DNA from: Oscillospiraceae bacterium
Lineage (GTDB): Bacteria; Bacillota; Clostridia; Oscillospirales; Ruminococcaceae
Assembly (NCBI GenBank): GCA_017472375.1
Contig: JAFUQL010000272.1
Coordinates: 1 to 5,043, forward strand
Length of the DNA: 5,043 bases
Direction of reading: 5' to 3'
A program made the position numbers and the translations under genes. Under the pieces are notes generated by a model that was not told the origin of the DNA, searched no databases, and saw nothing but the letters and a program-made list of their open reading frames with translations. Of this stretch, positions 1-4,225 are shown in pieces. How positions within the stretch are numbered: position 1 is the first letter of the stretch; each line of letters opens with the position of its first letter.

Positions 1-59
1 CTCGAACTGACGACATCGTGATTAACAGTCACGCGCTCTACCGACTGAGCTAAGGAGCA
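1..59 (-). tRNA. tRNA-Asn (GTT), 3' end cut off by the window
   Basis: Read on the minus strand from 59, the sequence gives a 7-nt acceptor arm, T8-A9, a D-stem GCTC/GAGC, an anticodon stem CGTGA/TCACG around the loop CTGTTAA, and the start of the T-arm with TTCGAG. The anticodon in the loop is GTT, which reads asparagine AAC/AAU codons. The 3' part of the T-arm, the acceptor 3' strand and any CCA lie outside the window. It begins 3 bases after the encoded CCA end of the upstream tRNA-Glu, so both are probably processed from one transcript. Confidence 0.95.
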
Positions 60-62
60 TCA

Positions 63-137
63 TGGTGACCCGTACCGGAATCGAACCGATGTTAACGGCG
101 TGAGAGGCCGCTGTCTTAACCGCTTGACCAACGGGCC
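63..137 (-). tRNA. tRNA-Glu (CTC), with encoded CCA end
   Basis: A complete cloverleaf reads on the minus strand. The acceptor GGCCCGT (137-131) pairs with ACGGGTC, with one G-T pair. The D-arm is GTC/GAC. The anticodon stem GCGGC/GCCGT closes the loop CTCTCAC, and the T-arm has the loop TTCGATT. The anticodon CTC reads the glutamate codon GAG. The discriminator is A, followed by a genome-encoded CCA at 65-63. It is the first gene after the promoter at 159-187 and is 3 bases from tRNA-Asn, so the two form a small tRNA operon that may continue past the left edge. Confidence 0.97.
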
Positions 138-158
138 ATGTCTGCTGTCAGCTTTTTA

Positions 159-187
159 ATTATATTCAATTTGCAATGCCCTGTCAA
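159..187 (-). promoter_or_regulatory. Consensus sigma-A promoter of the tRNA operon
   Basis: On the minus strand TTGACA (187-182) is followed after exactly 17 bases by TATAAT (164-159). Both hexamers match the sigma-70/sigma-A consensus in all six positions. Transcription would start near 152, about 15 bases before the tRNA-Glu 5' end at 137. A full-consensus promoter fits the high, constitutive expression expected of tRNA genes. Confidence 0.93.
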
Positions 188-294
188 CCCCAATCTTCAA
201 AAAAACAAAAGTTTTTTCTGCCGTCCTCTCCCCGGATCATTTCAGATTAACAATTCACAAACATTTTTTCAGCATTTCCCCAACAAACCCGGCC

Positions 295-300
295 TAAAAT
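295..300 (+). promoter_or_regulatory. Possible -10 box for the 11-mer repeat protein gene
   Basis: TAAAAT matches the -10 consensus in five of six positions and lies 87 bases before the start codon at 387. It would place the transcript start near 307, just ahead of the leader hairpin. No good -35 hexamer lies 16-18 bases upstream; the sequence there is GCATTT-like. The assignment is tentative. The rest of the divergent region 188-294 is AT-rich, and I recognise no operator in it. Confidence 0.35.
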
Positions 301-323
301 AAGACCATCGAATGCAGGACACC

Positions 324-342
324 CTCCCGGGCCCGCCGGGAG
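324..342 (+). promoter_or_regulatory. GC-rich hairpin in the leader of the 387 gene
   Basis: CTCCCGG (324-330) and CCGGGAG (336-342) form a perfect 7-bp stem with a 5-nt loop. There is no T-run after it; the next 30 bases are A-rich and look unstructured up to the ribosome binding site. This makes it an unlikely terminator and more likely a 5' stability element or a structure near the mRNA 5' end. The short direct repeat ATGCAG flanks it (312-317 and 343-348). Confidence 0.6.
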
Positions 343-386
343 ATGCAGAATAAACATCAACATTTCAAGATAGAGAGGTAAATATT

Positions 387-668
387 ATGAGCAAGACCCT
401 GAAGAAGATCGAAGACACCGTTGTCGGCACCTACCAGAAGATCGAGGAGACCGTCGTGGACGCCTATCAGGCTGTGGAGGACGCCGCCGTGGGCGCCTTC
501 ACCGACCTGACCGACAAGGCCGTGGGCAAGTTCCTGACCCGCGAGGGCGAGACCGTGGAGGAGGCCAAGGCCCGCATGGCCGAGGCTGCCGAGGCCATGG
601 CCACCAAGAGCCAGGAGATGGTGGATGCCAGCCTGGAGGCTTCCAAGAACGCCGGCAAGAAGGACTGA
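387..668 (+). CDS. Small charged helical protein with four 11-residue repeats, function unknown
   Basis: A 93-residue protein with no signal peptide or membrane segment, so probably cytoplasmic. Residues 6-49 are four tandem 11-residue repeats: KKIEDTVVGTY, QKIEETVVDAY, QAVEDAAVGAF, TDLTDKAVGKF. Hydrophobic residues fall at repeat positions 3, 7-8 and 11 with charges between, the pattern of a long amphipathic helix. Residues 50-64 (LTREGETVEEAKARM) match a motif I remember from uncharacterised small proteins of gut Firmicutes. Residues 57-87 are rich in Ala, Glu, Lys and Met and should form a second helix. The start is supported by GAGAGG at 373-378, 8 bases upstream. The gene stands alone between a leader hairpin and a strong terminator, with codons strongly biased to C/G endings, which suggests good expression. 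The 11-residue period is also seen in LEA proteins, apolipoproteins and synuclein, but I cannot assign a function. It is confidently a gene. Confidence 0.9.
   Translation: MSKTLKKIEDTVVGTYQKIEETVVDAYQAVEDAAVGAFTDLTDKAVGKFLTREGETVEEAKARMAEAAEAMATKSQEMVDASLEASKNAGKKD
402..533 (+). repeat. Four tandem 33-bp coding repeats (11-residue units)
   Basis: Units lie at 402-434, 435-467, 468-500 and 501-533. Units 1 and 2 are closest (KIE[DE]TVV, ending in Tyr). Units 3 and 4 keep the D-x-A-V-G-x-F core. Codons differ between units mostly at third positions or by conservative change, so the repeat is kept at protein level and is not a recent DNA duplication. It encodes residues 6-49 of the 387-668 protein. 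Confidence 0.85.
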
Positions 669-676
669 GTCCCTCT

Positions 677-691
677 GCGGCTCAGAGCCGC
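677..691 (+). other. Short hairpin after the 387 gene
   Basis: GCGGCT and AGCCGC form a perfect 6-bp stem with a 3-nt loop, 8 bases after the stop codon. No T-run follows, so it is not itself a terminator. It may protect the mRNA 3' region or act as a pause ahead of the real terminator at 724-754. Confidence 0.4.
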
Positions 692-723
692 GGCGTCACC
701 CCGCCGGAAATGACCCGTTCCCC

Positions 724-754
724 AAGGCGGCGCAGTGTCTGCGCCGCCTTTTTT
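724..754 (+). terminator. Strong rho-independent terminator after the 387 gene
   Basis: AAGGCGGCGCAG (724-735) and CTGCGCCGCCTT (739-750) form a perfect 12-bp stem closed by the 3-nt loop TGT, and a run of six T ends at 754. It lies 56 bases after the stop at 668 and separates this gene from the two-component operon starting at 845. Confidence 0.95.
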
Positions 755-786
755 GCGCCCGCAGCAACCAAACGTTAACACTTTTG

Positions 787-795
787 TGGTATGCT
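787..795 (+). promoter_or_regulatory. Possible extended -10 promoter of the two-component operon
   Basis: TGG followed by TATGCT gives an extended -10 (TGn plus a four-of-six hexamer, 790-795) between the terminator at 754 and the regulator start at 845. The sequence 17 bases upstream is not a good -35. TTAACA at 775-780 is a good -35 by itself, but it is only 9 bases away and so cannot pair with this -10. A promoter must lie in this 90-base gap, but its exact position is uncertain. Confidence 0.4.
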
Positions 796-798
796 GAT

Positions 799-831
799 AG
801 TCGAATCCGACTGTTTTCATTCCGACCCGAC
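799..831 (+). promoter_or_regulatory. Dyad and repeated CCGAC boxes in the operon leader, possible operator
   Basis: AGTCG (799-803) and CGACT (808-812) form a 5-bp inverted repeat with a 4-base centre. The core TCCGAC recurs at 806-811 and 821-826, followed by CCCGAC at 826-831. The cluster lies just downstream of the proposed -10, where a regulator could bind, and OmpR-family proteins bind direct repeats. The 15-base spacing is not the usual 10-11, so this is suggestive only. Confidence 0.25.
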
Positions 832-837
832 AGGAGG
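832..837 (+). promoter_or_regulatory. AGGAGG ribosome binding site that fixes the regulator start
   Basis: A full AGGAGG lies 7 bases before the ATG at 845. The same frame is open back to an ATG at 791, which has no ribosome binding site and would add 18 residues to the conserved receiver N-terminus. The start at 845 gives the standard beginning MFKILVVEDD. Confidence 0.93.
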
Positions 838-844
838 TCCTTCC

Positions 845-1516
845 ATGTTCAAGATCCTCGTTGTGGAGGACGACCGGGAACTGAACCGGTCCGTCTGCTC
901 CTTTTTGAATCAGAGCGGCTATGAGGCCACCGGCTGCCTTGGCGCGGCCGAGGCCTACGACGCCATGTACAGCACCATGTTTGACCTGATCGTGTCCGAC
1001 ATCATGATGCCGGGCATCGACGGCTTTGAATTTGCCAAGACCGTGCGCTCCCTCAACGCCGACATCCCCATCCTGTTCATGACCGCCCGGGACGACTTCG
1101 CCTCCAAGCAGCGGGGCTACCGGGTGGGCATCGACGACTACATGGTGAAGCCCATCGATCTGGACGAGCTGTTCCTGCGCATCGGAGCGCTGCTGCACCG
1201 GGCCAAGATCGCCGCCAACCGCACCCTGACCGTGGGCCGCTTTGTGATGGACATGGACGAGCACACCGCCCGGCTGGACGATGAGGAGATCCCCCTGACC
1301 ACCCGGGAGTTCAGCCTGCTGTACAAGCTGCTCTCCTATCCCAAAAAGACCTTCACCCGCAGCCAGCTCATGGATGAGTTCTGGGATGCCAACACCGAGT
1401 CCAGCCCCCGCACCGTGGACGTGTACATGACCAAGCTGCGGGCCAAGCTGGCCGACTGTGAGGATTTCGAAATCGTCACGGTGCGCGGCCTTGGCTACAA
1501 GGCGGTGATCCGATGA
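845..1516 (+). CDS. OmpR/PhoB-family DNA-binding response regulator
   Basis: A 223-residue cytoplasmic transcription factor activated by phosphorylation from its partner kinase. The receiver domain spans about residues 1-118. The acidic pair D9-D10 follows ILVVE, the phosphoacceptor D52 sits in VSDIMMPGIDGFEF, T80 in LFMTAR and K102 in YMVKP, so all catalytic positions are present. Residues about 127-223 are a winged-helix DNA-binding domain, with PLTTREFSLL, the recognition-helix region SSPRTVDVYMTKLRAKL and the C-terminal wing VRGLGYKAV. Length and order are typical of the family. The stop codon overlaps the kinase start (ATGA), so the two are translationally coupled. The ribosome binding site at 832-837 supports the start. 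Family assignment is secure. The regulon is unknown, though autoregulation through the repeats at 799-831 is possible. The Van- or Pho-type names cannot be chosen from sequence alone. Confidence 0.97.
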   Translation: MFKILVVEDDRELNRSVCSFLNQSGYEATGCLGAAEAYDAMYSTMFDLIVSDIMMPGIDGFEFAKTVRSLNADIPILFMTARDDFASKQRGYRVGIDDYMVKPIDLDELFLRIGALLHRAKIAANRTLTVGRFVMDMDEHTARLDDEEIPLTTREFSLLYKLLSYPKKTFTRSQLMDEFWDANTESSPRTVDVYMTKLRAKLADCEDFEIVTVRGLGYKAVIR

Positions 1517-2565
1517 ACTGGGCGCGGCGTATCTCCGCCTTTCTCGGAGCGTTCCTGCTGTTCTTCTGTCTGTGCGGGTTCGTGGTCACCTCCTGTTTCC
1601 TGCTGTTCTTCCACGGCATTGAGCTGCCCGAGGCGCAGGTTCGGCGGGCGGCGGTCTTCACCTTTATAAATGTGCTGGCCATCGCCGGCCTGTTCACCGC
1701 CTTCGACACCCTGCGCCGGGAGATCACCATCCACCGCCCGGTGCGGCGCATCCAGCAGGCGCTGGACCGCATCACCGCCGGCGATTTCACCGTGCGGCTG
1801 GAGCCCACCTCCGAGGAGGGCATTTTCAACCGGATCATGGCCAGCATCGACCGCATGACCGGGGAGCTGTCCAGTGTGGAGACCCTGCGCACCGACTTCA
1901 TCGCCAGCGTGTCCCACGAGATGAAGACCCCCCTCACGGTCATCCGCAACTACTGCACCCTGCTGCAGGCCCCCGACCTGACCGAGGCACAGCGGCTGGA
2001 CTACACCCGCGCCATCGACCAGTCTGCCCGCCGGCTGACCAGCCTCATCACCAACGTGCTGAAGCTGAACCGGCTGGAGAACCAGCAGATCTTCCCCCAG
2101 CCCGCCGCCTTTGACCTGGGCGAGCAGCTCTGCGAGAGCCTGCTGCAGTTCGAGAGCGTGTGGGAGGAAAAGGACATCGAGCTGGAGGTGGACATTCAGG
2201 AGGACGTGACCCTGCTGGCAGACGCGGAGCTGCTGGAGCCCGTGTGGAACAACCTGCTGTCCAATGCCTTCAAATTCACCGAGCCGGGCGGCACCGTGAC
2301 CGTACGGCTCACCGCCGACGAGGAGTACGCCCGGGTGCAGGTGTCCGACACCGGCTGCGGCATGACCCCCGAGGTGGGGGCGCGCATCTTCGAAAAGTTC
2401 TATCAGGGCGACACATCCCACGCCACACAGGGCAACGGCCTGGGGCTGGCGCTGGTGAAACGGATCATCCGCATCACCGGCGGCGAGATCTCGGTGAGCA
2501 GCACCCCCGGCGTGGGCAGCACCTTCACAGTGCGCCTGCGGAGGGCCCCTCATGGAGAAGCTTAA
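1513..2565 (+). CDS. HAMP-containing sensor histidine kinase with minimal extracellular loop
   Basis: A 350-residue membrane kinase that should phosphorylate the regulator encoded just upstream. TM1 is about residues 7-33 and contains C19, C21 and C28. A loop of about 14 residues (34-47) leads to TM2 at about 48-64. A HAMP linker follows (about 65-118, with P76 and the ITAGDFTVRL segment). The dimerisation/phosphoacceptor domain carries SHEMKTPL, with H135. The ATPase domain has the N-box with N247 and N251 (NNLLSNAFKF), the G1 box DTGCGM (279-284), the F-box region FEKFYQGD and the G2 box GNGLGLAL (307-314). All catalytic motifs are intact. Because almost nothing lies outside the membrane, it is likely an intramembrane-sensing kinase that detects the bilayer state or a membrane partner. 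The start overlaps the regulator stop by 4 bases, and the end overlaps the next gene by 14. The signal is unknown. Confidence 0.97.
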   Translation: MNWARRISAFLGAFLLFFCLCGFVVTSCFLLFFHGIELPEAQVRRAAVFTFINVLAIAGLFTAFDTLRREITIHRPVRRIQQALDRITAGDFTVRLEPTSEEGIFNRIMASIDRMTGELSSVETLRTDFIASVSHEMKTPLTVIRNYCTLLQAPDLTEAQRLDYTRAIDQSARRLTSLITNVLKLNRLENQQIFPQPAAFDLGEQLCESLLQFESVWEEKDIELEVDIQEDVTLLADAELLEPVWNNLLSNAFKFTEPGGTVTVRLTADEEYARVQVSDTGCGMTPEVGARIFEKFYQGDTSHATQGNGLGLALVKRIIRITGGEISVSSTPGVGSTFTVRLRRAPHGEA

Positions 2566-3445
2566 ACACATCCTGCTGAAGCTGCTGTATCCCCACCCGG
2601 CGATCACGGTGGTCTGCACCGTGCTGTCGGCGGCGGGGCTGTTCTGGGTGTTCGGCACCGGCTCCACCGAACACCCCGCGGCCTATGTGTGCTATCCCCT
2701 GTCTGCCTACACCCTGTGCGTGCTGGTAGCAGGTGCGATCCCGGCATTCGCCGCCGTTTCCCGCAGTCCCCGGGTGGTGCGCTGGCGCAGCCGGGCCCCC
2801 CAGCGGCTGCACGCCTCTCTGTACAACAGTCTGGCCATCAACCTGGGCTATGCCGCCTTCAAAATGGCTGTGGGCGTGTACTTCCACTCGGTGTGGTTCG
2901 GCGCAGCGGCCCTCTACTACATGGTGCTGAGCCTCATCCGCTTCTGGCTGGTTCGGGGCGACCGGCGCACCAACCGGGCAGATGCCGCCGACGTTCTGGC
3001 CACCCAATGGCGAAGCTGCCGCACCTGCGGCCGGCTGCTGCTGGTACTGAATGCCACCATGACCGGCATGGCCTTCCAGATGATCTGGCAGAACCGCAGC
3101 AGCCATTACCCCGGCTTTGTCATCTACCTGTCGGCGGGGTACACCTTCTACCGCTTCATTGCCGCCTCCGTGCGCAGCGTGCGGATGCGGGGCTTCGCGA
3201 ACCCCATCTACACCGCCGCCAAGGCGCTGGACCTGTCGGTGGCATTGATGGCGGTCTTTTCCCTGCAGACCGCCATGCTCACATCCTTCGGCGCTGACCT
3301 GGCCGAGGAGACCCGCCAGATGATGAACGCCATCACCGGCGGCGTGGTCCACACCCTTGTGGTGTGCATCGCCCTGTATCTGATCCTCCGCTCCCGCCGG
3401 GCACTGCGCGGCACAGCCGCCGCCCACGATGTGGGCACACAGTAA
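2552..3445 (+). CDS. Eight-helix integral membrane protein, function unknown, in the two-component operon
   Basis: A 297-residue polytopic membrane protein. I see eight probable helices at about 17-35, 44-68, 90-111, 114-135, 160-180, 187-207, 225-246 and 261-280. The loops at 69-89, 136-159 and 208-224 and the tail after 280 are rich in Arg, so both ends should be cytoplasmic. Helix pairs look repeated: LSAYT (50-54) in helix 2 resembles LSAGYT (193-198) in helix 6, and helix 4 has a comparable aromatic pattern. A CxxC (C156, C159) sits at the end of a cytoplasmic loop. GGAGGG at 2540-2545 lies 6 bases before the ATG, and the gene overlaps the kinase by 14 bases, so co-translation is near certain. 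It resembles from memory an unnamed Firmicutes family. There is no transporter motif, nucleotide-binding site or enzyme motif. A role as sensory partner or output of the kinase is inference from position. Confidence 0.9.
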   Translation: MEKLKHILLKLLYPHPAITVVCTVLSAAGLFWVFGTGSTEHPAAYVCYPLSAYTLCVLVAGAIPAFAAVSRSPRVVRWRSRAPQRLHASLYNSLAINLGYAAFKMAVGVYFHSVWFGAAALYYMVLSLIRFWLVRGDRRTNRADAADVLATQWRSCRTCGRLLLVLNATMTGMAFQMIWQNRSSHYPGFVIYLSAGYTFYRFIAASVRSVRMRGFANPIYTAAKALDLSVALMAVFSLQTAMLTSFGADLAEETRQMMNAITGGVVHTLVVCIALYLILRSRRALRGTAAAHDVGTQ

Positions 3446-3481
3446 ATTACAAATTGTATTATTTATAACGAGGTATCCCGA

Positions 3482-3868
3482 ATGGAGAATCATTCTTCCC
3501 CTTCTTTTGAATACACCTACTCCGCTCCCCAGCAGGAGGAGATCCGTCGCATCCGCGCCAAGTACCAGCGCCCTGCCGAGCAGGTGAACAAGCTGGAGGA
3601 GCTGCGCCGGCTGGACCGCAGCGCCGAGCGCCCCGGCCAGGTGGCCGCCATCACGCTGGGCATTTTGGGCTGTCTGATGCTGGGCACCGGCCTGAGCTGC
3701 GCCACCGTGCCGGAGTTTTCCGCCTTCTTCTACCCCGGCATCGCGCTGGGCGTGGCGGGGCTTCTGCCCATGGCGCTGGCCTACCCGGTCTACCGGGCCA
3801 TCACCCGCAGGCAGCGTGAGAAGATCGCCCCCCGGATCCTGCAGCTCACCGAGGAGCTGACCGAGTGA
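3482..3868 (+). CDS. Small two-helix membrane protein of an uncharacterised Firmicutes family
   Basis: A 128-residue protein. The N-terminal 50 residues are cytoplasmic-looking and charged, with YSAPQQEEI, IRAKY (24-28) and KLEELRRLD (37-45). Two hydrophobic segments follow at about 53-75 and 82-104, then the conserved-looking tail AYPVYRAITRRQREKIAP and a short acidic helix ending in LTEELTE. Both ends should be cytoplasmic. I remember closely similar small proteins from many clostridia, some labelled dihydropteridine reductase, but no catalytic motif supports that label. The start at 3482 has CGAGG at 3469-3473, 8 bases upstream. It follows the 8-helix gene after 36 AT-rich bases and precedes the terminator at 3890, so it is probably the last gene of the operon. 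A separate promoter in that gap cannot be excluded. Function unknown. Confidence 0.9.
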   Translation: MENHSSPSFEYTYSAPQQEEIRRIRAKYQRPAEQVNKLEELRRLDRSAERPGQVAAITLGILGCLMLGTGLSCATVPEFSAFFYPGIALGVAGLLPMALAYPVYRAITRRQREKIAPRILQLTEELTE

Positions 3869-3889
3869 CCCCCTCACCCCCAACAAACC

Positions 3890-3934
3890 AAAAGACCGCA
3901 CGGCAGGCCATACGCCCGCTGTGCGGTCTTTTTT
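3890..3934 (+). terminator. Rho-independent terminator ending the two-component operon
   Basis: AAAAGACCGCAC (3890-3901) pairs perfectly with GTGCGGTCTTTT (3921-3932). The apical part pairs further with a bulge, and a run of six T covers 3929-3934. It lies 21 bases after the stop at 3868. The A-run on the left side might give weak termination in the opposite direction, but there is no minus-strand gene that would need it. Confidence 0.95.
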
Positions 3935-4225
3935 CATTGCTGACGATCGGGGCTTTCAGGGGATGCATTTCGCCGGCGCATTAAGACCTGTTCTTTCATC
4001 CATTTCTCGCATTGCGGTCAAAAAATTATCACAGCTCCCCGCTTTGTCCCGTGTGCCCGGGCGCCCGCGCGGGGTATACTAACCCCAAGCCCAGCGGGCC
4101 ATACTGTACCCGTGCCGCCCAAGATGCATACCCTGCCGGAACGCCGCATAGGATGCAGGGAGTCGGCCCGCTTTCCCCCATTGCGCCCACTGCGGCGCGC
4201 CGCCCCGAGAGGAGGTACTGTTTTG
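3935..4225 (+). other. Intergenic region and probable leader of the cation ATPase gene
   Basis: I see no gene in these 291 bases. Positions 3935-4040 are of mixed composition with an A-run at 4020-4025. From 4056 the region is GC-rich with nested palindromes, then a -10-like box at 4075. Downstream, CCCTGC (4131-4136) pairs with GCAGGG (4155-4160), and a 12-bp perfect palindrome GCGGCGCGCCGC lies at 4192-4203, just ahead of the ribosome binding site GAGGAGGT (4209-4216). A plus-strand frame is open here from 4012, but it overlaps the ATPase in another frame and has no family signal. I do not recognise a known riboswitch. Confidence 0.6.
4056..4086 (+). promoter_or_regulatory. Possible -10 box TATACT with surrounding palindromes
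   Basis: TATACT at 4075-4080 matches five of six -10 positions. It is preceded by the nested palindromes CCCGGG (4056-4061), GGGCGCCC (4059-4066) and CCCGCGCGGG (4064-4073). It also lies inside an inverted repeat, GGGGT (4071-4075) and ACCCC (4082-4086). No -35 hexamer is correctly spaced; TTGTCC at 4044-4049 is 25 bases away. A start near 4087 would give a leader of about 139 bases. Confidence 0.4.

Noticed and set aside
1..137. tRNA genes as an integration site for a mobile element
   Set aside because: No integrase, no repeated tRNA 3' end and no phage or plasmid genes are visible in the window.
199..217. A-run, C, AAAA, G, T-run palindrome resembling a terminator
   Set aside because: The stem has only one G-C pair, and no gene ends here on either strand. 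It lies in a divergent promoter region.
791..844. Upstream in-frame ATG that would lengthen the response regulator by 18 residues
   Set aside because: It has no ribosome binding site and overlaps the likely promoter. The receiver domain begins normally at 845 behind AGGAGG.
1495..3937. Very long open frames on the minus strand opposite the kinase and membrane-protein genes (1495-2667 and 2525-3937)
   Set aside because: They are antisense to genes with clear family motifs and ribosome binding sites. They read as His/Gly/Gln-rich low-complexity protein with no domain, as expected from GC-rich codon bias on the other strand.
4087..4225. Possible yybP-ykoY (manganese) riboswitch before the P-type ATPase
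   Set aside because: I looked for the conserved GGGGAGUA-like and GAGACCUUU-like segments and did not find them in the right arrangement. Only generic hairpins are visible.
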